Source: Aldehydirespirator sp965204415
Lineage (GTDB): Bacteria; Actinomycetota; Acidimicrobiia; Acidimicrobiales; Aldehydirespiratoraceae
Assembly: GCA_965204415.1 (NCBI GenBank)
Contig: CBDBEL010000003.1
Span: 806,001 to 870,000, forward strand
DNA: 64,000 bases
Direction of reading: 5' to 3'
Both the position numbers and the translations under genes were made by a program. Positions 47,380-53,419 of the stretch are shown in pieces. The notes under the pieces were generated by a model, which saw only the letters and a list, made by a program, of their open reading frames with translations, searched no databases and had not been told where the DNA came from. Positions within the stretch are counted from its first letter, which is position 1. Each line of letters opens with the position of its first letter.

Positions 47380-47443
47380 CCGGCATCCTCGCTGGCTTCA
47401 ACGGTCACTTTAGAACATTTCGTATCATGGAGTTGCATTAGAA

Positions 47444-47460
47444 GCTATGTAAGGCATAGC
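47444..47460. promoter_or_regulatory. Inverted repeat upstream of a small membrane-protein gene
   Basis: GCTATG (47444-47449), 5-nt loop, CATAGC (47455-47460), in an AT-rich 60-bp spacer between the giant gene and the next small gene. It lies 8 bp before the next start codon, so it could be an operator or sequester the leader. A TTGCAT box lies just upstream (47434). Confidence 0.35.
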
Positions 47461-47468
47461 ATGACGCC

Positions 47469-47801
47469 ATGGAGTCGATCCCCCTGTCGGACCTCGCTGC
47501 CATCGTCGGTGCGACGGTGGGGCCCATGCTGCTGTTCGCCACCGCGATCATGCGATACATGCACGTGGACAGCACCAAGACCCGAGACCTGATCGAGCGG
47601 ACCAGCAAGGAGAACCGCGACCTCATCGAGCGGGCGAGGACCGAGACCCGAGAGGACAACCGGGAGACACGGGACTTGATCGAGAAGACCCGCGACCAGG
47701 TCACGGACGGGCGCGAGCGGCTGGCCCGCATCGAGGGCCACCTGGGCACTTGGCCCCCACCCGAGGACGAGACGCAACCCGGCGACGCCAAGGCGGCCTG
47801 A
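47469..47801 (+). CDS. Small membrane protein with coiled coil (paralogue of the gene at 63369-63800)
   Basis: Protein of 110 residues, not assigned to a known family. An N-terminal membrane helix (about 7-29, LAAIVGATVGPMLLFATAIM) is followed by MRYMHVDSTKTRDLIERT and a charged coiled-coil helix rich in R/E/D (38-90). It ends with a Pro-rich tail. The block MRY-HVDSTKTR and the later ERLARIEG-L are shared with a second gene 16 kb away, so the pair is a real family. No partner or function is evident. It may be a membrane-anchored scaffold. Confidence 0.7.
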   Translation: MESIPLSDLAAIVGATVGPMLLFATAIMRYMHVDSTKTRDLIERTSKENRDLIERARTETREDNRETRDLIEKTRDQVTDGRERLARIEGHLGTWPPPEDETQPGDAKAA

Positions 47802-47870
47802 GCCCCCACAGCGCCGCCCGCCCCAGGCCGTTCCTGTCGGCCCTAGCGGTGTAGCGCCGCCGCTACTGCC

Positions 47871-47933
47871 GGGCGCTACCGGCTTGGCTTGGTGGGGGTG
47901 AACTCGGCGGGCAGGTGCTTGAGGCCGTGGATG
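47871..47933 (-). repeat. Duplicated 3' end of the P450 gene (relic copy)
   Basis: Matches 48358-48420 at 60 of 63 positions, including the stop codon and the C-terminal codons for IHG(L/I)KHLPAEFTPT(K/R)PSR on the minus strand. The rest of the P450 is absent here. The two copies (offset 487 bp) enclose a small gene on the opposite strand. Confidence 0.85.
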
Positions 47934-47980
47934 CAGATTCCCGGTTTGTGAAGGGCACGGGGACTCGGTACGGTTGCTAT

Positions 47981-48322
47981 ATGGCTGCTAACGATGAGTT
48001 TTCGGATGATTTCCCTAAGTATCTGGCGGACACCGCACGCGAGTTGGCGGAGATGGCAAGGCGCACCGAGCGGACGATAGAACGAAAGGGCGATATCGTC
48101 GCCGGCATCCAGCGAGAGTCCAGGCTGGCAGCGGAAGCTCTGCGCACGGTCGCGTCCGGGCTCCACGACTTCTCCGAGACGTCCTACGAGGCCACCGACC
48201 GGGCCACGGAGGCCCTGATCGAGGCCTGCGAGCAGTCCAAGGACGACATGAGGCGCCTGGCAGAGTTGAGCGACATGCTGGCGGCCTATCTGTCGGCGCC
48301 CCGAGACGGGGAGCCCGAGTAG
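47981..48322 (+). CDS. Hypothetical small helical protein
   Basis: Protein of 113 residues starting at ATG 47981 (MAANDEFSDDF). Upstream in-frame codons fall in the duplicated P450 tail, so the later start is preferred. The sequence is highly charged, with heptad-like helices (LADTARELAEMARRTERTIERK, then TEALIEACEQSKDDMRRLAEL), suggesting a coiled coil without membrane segments or signal peptide. I do not recognise a family. It sits between two copies of the P450 3' end and may have arrived with that rearrangement. Confidence 0.5.
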   Translation: MAANDEFSDDFPKYLADTARELAEMARRTERTIERKGDIVAGIQRESRLAAEALRTVASGLHDFSETSYEATDRATEALIEACEQSKDDMRRLAELSDMLAAYLSAPRDGEPE

Positions 48323-48362
48323 CTCACCGCCAGGCTGGCTCAGGCCGAGTCGCCGCTGGGCG

Positions 48363-49667
48363 CTACCGACTTGGCCTGGTGGGGGTGAACTCGGCGGGCA
48401 GGTGCTTGATGCCGTGGATGAACGCCGACGACAGGAGTTCGGGCTCGCCGGTTGCCTCGATGTCGCCGATGCGGGCGAACAGCTCCCGGAACATCACCTT
48501 GATCTCGCGGCGGGCCAGGTGGGCGCCCAGGCAGTAGTGCGGACCGGGGCCGCCGTAGCCGACGTGGGAGTTGGGGTCGCGCCGGACATCGAAGGCAAGC
48601 GGGTCGTCGAACACCGTCTCGTCCCGGTTGGCGCACAGGTAGTGCATCACCACCTGGTCGCCCTCGTCGATCTTGACGCCCTCCAGTTCGGTGTCGCACA
48701 GGGCGGTGCGGCGCATGTAGGTGACCGGGCTGGCGATGCGCACGATCTCCTCCACCGCGCTGTGGGCCACTCCCTCGAAGTCCTCGGCCCAGATGCGGCG
48801 CTGGTCGTCGTTGTCGGTGAGGTACACCAGGCCCCAGCTGATGGCGTTGCGGGTGGTCTCGTTGCCGGCCACCACCAGCAGGATGAAGAAGCTGGCCAGC
48901 TCGGCCCGGGTCAGCCGCTCCCCGTCGACCTCCGCGTTGACGAGGATGCTGGTCAGGTCCTCGGACTCCACGCCGACCTTGGACTCGGCCACGTCGTCCA
49001 TGAGCTGGCTCAGGGACTCCCCCGCGGTGAGGATGGCAGTGATCAGGTCGTCGAACTCGGGCACGTACTCCTCGTCGGCCGCGCCCAGGATGATGTTGGA
49101 CTGGTCGAACACGAAGTCGTGGTGCGACGCCGGGATCCCCATCAGGTCGCACACGATGCGCAGCGGCAGGCGGGCGGCCACGTCGGTGACGAAGTCGCAC
49201 TCGCCCCGCTCGCAGACCTCGTCCACGATCATCGAGGCCTGGTCCCGGACCGAGTCCTCCAGCCGGGCCAGCATCCGGGGGGTGAAGCCGGCCGACACCA
49301 GCCGTCGCAGCCGGGCGTGGCGGGGGTCGTCCATGGCGATGATGGAGTTGAAGTACTCGTTGAACTCCGGCGGGAAGTCGTTGATGGTCACGCCGGAGGC
49401 CGAGGAGTAGACCTGCGGGTTGCGCGACACCTCCAGGATGGGAGCGTGCCGGGGCACGACCCAGGCGCCCGGCGTTCGGATGCCCGCCAGTTCGTCAACG
49501 AACTGGAACCCCGGAAAGAACGTGAGCGGCTGCGAGCGCAGGCTCGTCAGATCCTCCTCAATCTCGCTGCGGTGCCGTATCCAGAACCGGTTGTGGATCG
49601 GGTTGCGAGGATCGGCCTCGGTCGCCGGCGGAGGCTTGGTGGAGGGACCGGGTGTGGTGACGGTCAT
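48363..49667 (-). CDS. Cytochrome P450 (bacterial class I, CYP125/CYP142-like)
   Basis: Soluble P450 of 434 residues, normal length. It has the I-helix AGNETT (267-272) with the acid/Thr pair for oxygen activation, K-helix EIVR (307-310), and the heme-binding segment GGPGPHYCLG with Cys379. MDDPRHARLRRLVSAGFTP in the C-helix region is typical of the CYP125/124/142 clade that hydroxylates sterol side chains or terpenoids. No ferredoxin gene is adjacent, so electrons must come from elsewhere. It lies 78 bp downstream of a TetR regulator on the same strand and may be controlled by it. Substrate is inference. Confidence 0.92.
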   Translation of the reverse strand: MTVTTPGPSTKPPPATEADPRNPIHNRFWIRHRSEIEEDLTSLRSQPLTFFPGFQFVDELAGIRTPGAWVVPRHAPILEVSRNPQVYSSASGVTINDFPPEFNEYFNSIIAMDDPRHARLRRLVSAGFTPRMLARLEDSVRDQASMIVDEVCERGECDFVTDVAARLPLRIVCDLMGIPASHHDFVFDQSNIILGAADEEYVPEFDDLITAILTAGESLSQLMDDVAESKVGVESEDLTSILVNAEVDGERLTRAELASFFILLVVAGNETTRNAISWGLVYLTDNDDQRRIWAEDFEGVAHSAVEEIVRIASPVTYMRRTALCDTELEGVKIDEGDQVVMHYLCANRDETVFDDPLAFDVRRDPNSHVGYGGPGPHYCLGAHLARREIKVMFRELFARIGDIEATGEPELLSSAFIHGIKHLPAEFTPTRPSR

Positions 49668-49745
49668 GGCATCGAAGCTCTGTGTCGGCGTAGGGCTGAG
49701 CTGGATTTCAGCAGCCTCACTGTAGTGCTGGGCATGGCGCCCGGG

Positions 49746-50309
49746 CTAGCGACCCCGCCTCCGGTCCAGTGCTCGACTGAACAACGCGATCAGCTCCAGG
49801 TAGTGGTCGTCGTGGTCCGGCGTCGATCCGCCGCAGGCTTCCAGACTCACAAAGCCGTGGATGGCGCTGCGGGCCTGCCTGGCCGCGGCGGCCGACTCAG
49901 CCTGATCGAGGCCGGCCCCCGCATAGACGAGGGCGAAGACCTCGAGCAACTCGTCGTGGGCCGCAGCCAGCCCTTCACCGGCTGGGCCGGCGTGGGTCAC
50001 GGTCGAGCGGAACTGGCCCGGGTGCTCGAGCGCGAATCGGCGATAGGCGCGCCCCATCGACTCCAGCGCGCCGGGGCCGGCCACCCCGATGGCGGCCTGC
50101 CGCACCTCGGCAACCATGTTGCGCATGGCGCCCATGGCCACCAGTTGGCGCAGCCCGTCGAGCCCGTCCACATGTGAGTAGAGGGCCGAGGGGCCGACGC
50201 CGAGGCGCTGGGCCACCGCCGAGAGGCTCAGGGCCTCGAGCCCGCCCTCCTCGACGACAGCCATGGCCATGCGAGTGATGGTGTCGGGATCGAGGCGTTG
50301 TCTAGGCAT
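49746..50309 (-). CDS. TetR/AcrR-family transcriptional regulator
   Basis: Regulator of 187 residues. The N-terminal helix-turn-helix (about 10-52: TITRMAMAVVEEGG then SLSAVAQRLGVGPSALYSHV) is the TetR signature. The C-terminal half, with an AIHGFVSLEA motif, resembles the TetR_C WHG-type ligand domain. It starts 105 bp from the divergent hsp20 gene and precedes the P450 gene, so it may regulate either. The AT-rich intergenic region contains candidate operators. Confidence 0.9.
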   Translation of the reverse strand: MPRQRLDPDTITRMAMAVVEEGGLEALSLSAVAQRLGVGPSALYSHVDGLDGLRQLVAMGAMRNMVAEVRQAAIGVAGPGALESMGRAYRRFALEHPGQFRSTVTHAGPAGEGLAAAHDELLEVFALVYAGAGLDQAESAAAARQARSAIHGFVSLEACGGSTPDHDDHYLELIALFSRALDRRRGR

Positions 50310-50360
50310 GTGAGCATCATAGTTGGGAATAGAAGTCTTGCATGTATAGTTGAATGAATC

Positions 50361-50385
50361 ACTGAAAGAATGAAAGTCTTTCAGT
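50361..50385. promoter_or_regulatory. Inverted repeat operator candidate upstream of hsp20
   Basis: ACTGAAAG (50361-50368), 9-nt spacer, CTTTCAGT (50378-50385). A perfect 8-bp inverted repeat with N9 spacing, the geometry of CIRCE but a different sequence. It is 30 bp upstream of the hsp20 start codon, in the TetR/hsp20 divergent region. It could bind the TetR protein or a heat-shock repressor. Confidence 0.6.
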
Positions 50386-50414
50386 AACCAACCAGACTAC
50401 AAGGAGGCACAGAC

Positions 50415-50846
50415 GTGTTGTTCCAGAATGATCCCTTCCGCGAGCTCGACAGCTGGCTGAGCACCGTCGGTCGGCGCAACGGCTCCGCCACGCCGATGGC
50501 CATGGACGCCTACCGGCGCGGCAACGACGTGTGGGTCCACATCGACCTGCCCGGCGTGGCCTCGGACGGAATTGAGATCGACCTGGACCGCAACGTGCTC
50601 ACTGTGAGCGCGGAGCGGGCCAGCACCCGCGAGACCGACGACCAGGCCTACATCTTCGAGCGCCCCAAGGGCCGCTTCCAGCGCCAGGTGCATCTCGGCG
50701 ACGGGCTCGACTCGTCCAGCATCACCGCCGACTACGACGACGGCGTGCTCACGCTGCGCATCCCGGTGTCGGAGAGGGCCCAGCCCCGCAAGATCAGCGT
50801 GGGCAACGGCCAGACCGCCATCGAGGCCGAGTCGGTCGCCGCCTAG
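50415..50846 (+). CDS. Hsp20 / small heat-shock protein (alpha-crystallin domain)
   Basis: Holdase chaperone of 143 residues. The alpha-crystallin domain covers about 30-130 with VWVHIDLPGV, IEIDLDRNVLTVSAER and the closing DDGVLTLRIPV. The GTG start at 50415 has AAGGAGG at 50401-50407. It is followed by a clear hairpin at 50872 and so is monocistronic. Probably induced under stress through the inverted repeat just upstream. Confidence 0.95.
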   Translation: MLFQNDPFRELDSWLSTVGRRNGSATPMAMDAYRRGNDVWVHIDLPGVASDGIEIDLDRNVLTVSAERASTRETDDQAYIFERPKGRFQRQVHLGDGLDSSSITADYDDGVLTLRIPVSERAQPRKISVGNGQTAIEAESVAA

Positions 50847-50871
50847 CCGGCCCGAACCGCAGTCGCGGCCC

Positions 50872-50900
50872 CCTGGCACCGCCCTGATGGCGGTGCCAGG
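50872..50900 (+). terminator. GC-rich hairpin terminator after hsp20
   Basis: CCTGGCACCGCC (50872-50883), 5-nt loop, GGCGGTGCCAGG (50889-50900). A perfect 12-bp stem 26 bp after the stop codon with no U-tract, the form common in high-GC actinobacteria. Confidence 0.8.
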
Positions 50901-50940
50901 CCGGGTGGTGAATCTCAGTACGCGGCGCCGTGACTACAAT

Positions 50941-50964
50941 CCGGACAATGACAGAGCAGTCCGG
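50941..50964. promoter_or_regulatory. Inverted repeat upstream of the TIGR04255 cassette
   Basis: CCGGAC (50941-50946), 12-nt spacer, GTCCGG (50959-50964). Overlapping it are two imperfect copies of TGACAG-GCA (near 50949 and 50969). The repeat ends 23 bp before the first gene of the cassette and could be its operator. Confidence 0.4.
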
Positions 50965-50987
50965 CCAGTGACAGGGCAACCTGGCTT

Positions 50988-51857
50988 GTGATACAGCGCG
51001 CCCTGCTTGAACGGGTGCCGTTGCCCAGTTTCCGCAGGCCGCCCGTCGTTGAGGTGGTCATCGGTGCCCAGATGCTCGGCCCGTCCCGCTACTCCCTGGA
51101 GGCGCTGGGGACGTTCGCCTCCTCGCTCGGTGACGAGGGGTTGCAAGTCCAAGAGTCGAAGCCCGCCATCCAGGTTCGTCCCGAGCACCTCGACCTCAGG
51201 GCTCTGGCGGTGGGACCCTCCCTCGATGTCCTGCTCGGCTCTGGCCATCCGCCGGTCTGCCACGTATTAAAGAGCGCCGACGGCAACGAGATGGTGCAGT
51301 TTCAGCACGACTGGCTGGCCGTGAACTGGCGCAAGACCTCCGACGATGCTGTCTATCCTCGGTGGCCGAGCCGTTGGGAGACCTTCCATCGGCGTGCGCA
51401 GTTGGCGGAGCACTGCTTTGGAGGCGGTTCCCGTCGCTACGGTCTAGTGGAGGTCACCTACGTCAACCACATAGAGGTTGCGGATACTCGGACACCGCAC
51501 AGCGAAGCCCACCGCGTGTTTTCATTCCTCAAGCCCGGCGATGCGCTAACCGACGGCTTCCTACGAGCGGCCGAGCAATGCCAAGTCAATCTGAGCTTCT
51601 TGATCAGCTCGCCGCCCGGCCGGGATCCCGTAGGGCGGCTCAACGTCTCGATCACACCGGGTTGGAGCGCGGAGGACAAGCGCCAGATTCTCGTGATGAC
51701 CCTGACGGCTAGGGGTAACTTCCAGGGGGATTCCCTGGAAGCGGTACAGCGCTTCGCCGACCTCGCTCGGGAGTGGATAGTCCGGGCGTTCGCAGACCTT
51801 ACGACACCGCAAATGCACGCCGCGTGGGGACGCGAGGACATCGAGAGGAGCAGTTAG
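50988..51857 (+). CDS. TIGR04255 family protein
   Basis: Protein of 289 residues matching the sporadically distributed TIGR04255 family. The N-terminal (R/N)PPVVEVVIGAQ segment, central VQFQHDWLAVNWRK, YGLVEVTYVNHIE and the C-terminal FADLTTPQMHAAWG are characteristic. The GTG start at 50988 follows the inverted repeat. Function is unknown. The family occurs patchily in accessory regions, often with a small partner gene. Here the next gene starts directly after the stop codon, so the two are translated together. Confidence 0.8.
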   Translation: MIQRALLERVPLPSFRRPPVVEVVIGAQMLGPSRYSLEALGTFASSLGDEGLQVQESKPAIQVRPEHLDLRALAVGPSLDVLLGSGHPPVCHVLKSADGNEMVQFQHDWLAVNWRKTSDDAVYPRWPSRWETFHRRAQLAEHCFGGGSRRYGLVEVTYVNHIEVADTRTPHSEAHRVFSFLKPGDALTDGFLRAAEQCQVNLSFLISSPPGRDPVGRLNVSITPGWSAEDKRQILVMTLTARGNFQGDSLEAVQRFADLAREWIVRAFADLTTPQMHAAWGREDIERSS

Positions 51858-52376
51858 ATGGCATCCGTACTCCAGGCGTCAAGCAGCGCCCTGATGAGCC
51901 AGGACGAGGTGCAGCTCGTCAGCCACGCGTCCGGCTCTGCCGTACTGGCCGCTAGCAAGGTTGTCCCCGCATTCGTCGGACCGTCGTCTAGCCACCGTGG
52001 TGCGTCTGAATCGGGCCGGGGCGATCAGTCGATGGGCGGGCTGGTTCCCGCTCTCGCTGCATTGGTCGACCTCGACGAGGACTGGGATGGCTACGGGGCT
52101 CTCAGTCCGCGGCCCGAGGCGGTTGAGGCTGCGAACGACTTCCTGCGATCGCTGCTGGCTCTGACTTCCCTGCCCGAGCCGGATGTCATGGGCTCGACCG
52201 AGGGCGGGGTGCTTCTCGAATGGGAAACCGCCGATGTCGACCTCATCCTTGAGATCGAGCCCCTAGGCACCGCGAATGCGTACGTCAAGACCCCGCTCTT
52301 CGAGGTGGAGGGCCCGGTAGGCGAACATGTCATTCAGGTTGGCGAGGCCCTAGCGCTTCTTTGGCACGCCTCCTGA
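51858..52376 (+). CDS. Hypothetical protein, TIGR04255 partner (WDGYGA motif)
   Basis: Protein of 172 residues. Its ATG follows the preceding stop with no spacer. Residues 1-60 are Ser/Ala-rich and poorly conserved in style. The core carries LDEDWDGYGALSPRPEAVEAA and EGGVLLEWET with an acidic strand ILEIEP, a layout I have seen in small proteins beside TIGR04255. No catalytic motif is evident. It is probably a partner of the upstream protein. Confidence 0.6.
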   Translation: MASVLQASSSALMSQDEVQLVSHASGSAVLAASKVVPAFVGPSSSHRGASESGRGDQSMGGLVPALAALVDLDEDWDGYGALSPRPEAVEAANDFLRSLLALTSLPEPDVMGSTEGGVLLEWETADVDLILEIEPLGTANAYVKTPLFEVEGPVGEHVIQVGEALALLWHAS

Positions 52377-52394
52377 GCTGGCCTCGCCGGGGCA

Positions 52395-52865
52395 GTGTTG
52401 GACAATCCGGGCTCCGTATACGCCGACGACCCAACGATCTCGGACGCGGACGTCCTCTACCGAATGGTCAACGCAAGAACCGTCAAGTGGCAAGACGGCG
52501 CCGCCGTGCGAGCCAACACGGCGGCCTTCCAGGACCAAGCACCTTCCCGCGCGGAGGCGATGGGGTACCCAGCGGTCGCTGTGTCGGTGTTTCTGGGATC
52601 GACGATGACGCAACACGGCATCAGGTCTGACGACCTCGTTGATGACCCGCGCTGGGACGGGAGCTACGGCGTCGCAAGCATCACCGCCGGGCAGGCGAGA
52701 AGCCACGGGCAGGGAATCGTGCGGGCTCCGACGCCCGAGAGTCCCGCACATGCCATGATCTTTGCTATGGCCGGCCGCAAGAAAACGGCGGGCCAGAGCA
52801 AGGCCCTTGCTCGCCACTCGGTGATTGTCATCCCGCCCAAGGGCCTGCCGCCGCCCGCGGCCTAG
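52395..52865 (+). CDS. Hypothetical protein, third gene of the TIGR04255 cassette
   Basis: Protein of 156 residues with a GTG start at 52395, 18 bp after the previous gene. It contains LYRMVNARTVKWQDG, AAFQDQAPS, a VSVFLGS strand and PESPAHAMIFA. This recalls a widespread uncharacterised family with the pattern VKW...AFQD...PaHA. No enzyme motif is recognised. Its place at the end of a tight three-gene unit suggests a joint function with the TIGR04255 protein. Confidence 0.6.
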   Translation: MLDNPGSVYADDPTISDADVLYRMVNARTVKWQDGAAVRANTAAFQDQAPSRAEAMGYPAVAVSVFLGSTMTQHGIRSDDLVDDPRWDGSYGVASITAGQARSHGQGIVRAPTPESPAHAMIFAMAGRKKTAGQSKALARHSVIVIPPKGLPPPAA

Positions 52866-52866
52866 C

Positions 52867-52902
52867 TGTAGCTATTGGCCCTTCTGTAGATATTGGCCCT
52901 TC
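52867..52902. repeat. Tandem 18-bp repeat
   Basis: TGTAGCTATTGGCCCTTC is followed directly by TGTAGATATTGGCCCTTC (one mismatch), just after the stop of the third cassette gene and before the 3' end of tRNA-Phe. No function is evident. Confidence 0.7.
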
Positions 52903-52913
52903 TGTCACCGTAG

Positions 52914-52986
52914 TGGTCGGGCGCGGCGTCGATCCGCGGACCTTCCGCTTTTCAGGCGGACGCTCTGCCAACTGAGCTACCCGACC
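52914..52986 (-). tRNA. tRNA-Phe (GAA)
   Basis: Cloverleaf on the minus strand: acceptor GGTCGGG/CCCGACC, anticodon stem TCCGC-GCGGA with loop CTGAAAA (anticodon GAA), TPC loop region GGATCGACGCC, discriminator A. CCA is not encoded. Length 73. Confidence 0.93.
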
Positions 52987-53019
52987 GGGGTCGTCGCCGT
53001 CCCCGGAGGGGCGGCAACG

Positions 53020-53094
53020 CGGTCCTGACGGGATTTGAACCCGCGGCCTCCACCTTGACAGGGTGGCGATCACTCCAGACTGATCTACAGGACC
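53020..53094 (-). tRNA. tRNA-Asp (GTC)
   Basis: Minus strand: acceptor GGTCCTG/CAGGACC, anticodon stem CCACC-GGTGG with loop CTGTCAA (anticodon GTC), GGTTCAAATCC in the T arm, discriminator G. Length 75. It lies 33 bp upstream of tRNA-Phe in the same transcript direction. Confidence 0.94.
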
Positions 53095-53147
53095 GGGCAC
53101 ACGACTCGCGTGCGGACCGAAACGCTAGCGAGCCCTGCCGCTGGTCG

Positions 53148-53220
53148 CACCCCCAACGGGATTCGAACCCGTGTTACCGGCGTGAAAGGCCGGCGTCCTA
53201 GGCCGCTGGACGATGGGGGC
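53148..53220 (-). tRNA. tRNA-Glu (TTC)
   Basis: Minus strand: acceptor GCCCCCA/TGGGGGT with a G-U closing pair, anticodon stem CCGGC-GCCGG with loop CTTTCAC (anticodon TTC), T arm GGTTCGAATCC, discriminator G. It is the first gene of the Glu-Asp-Phe cluster. Confidence 0.94.
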
Positions 53221-53324
53221 CCGCCGGCCGTCGCCGACCTGCTCAGGCTACCGGCCCGAGGTCGCCGTCTACCCGTCTGCTCGATCAGACCGTCGCCTTG
53301 CCTCCTCTGCTACCCAGAGCCTTC

Positions 53325-53353
53325 TTGCTGCGTATACTTCGCTTGGCATATGA
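53325..53353 (+). promoter_or_regulatory. Possible promoter of the GPP34-P450 genes
   Basis: TTGCTG (53325-53330), 17-nt spacer, ATATGA (53348-53353) about 67 bp upstream of the first start codon, in the only AT-rich patch of this spacer. A weak to moderate match. Confidence 0.3.
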
Positions 53354-53419
53354 GGTGTTCCTAGTGCGCAGAACTGGAGCCGCCGCGATTCGCCCGATGC
53401 CACGCCGGGAGCACAGCCG

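Noticed and set aside
52867..53220. Possible integration site (att) at the tRNA cluster
   Set aside because: No integrase gene and no repeated tRNA 3' end was found in the window. Only an 18-bp tandem repeat is present.
53110..53364. Short plus-strand frame across tRNA-Glu
   Set aside because: It lies over a clear tRNA gene on the other strand and its peptide has no family features.
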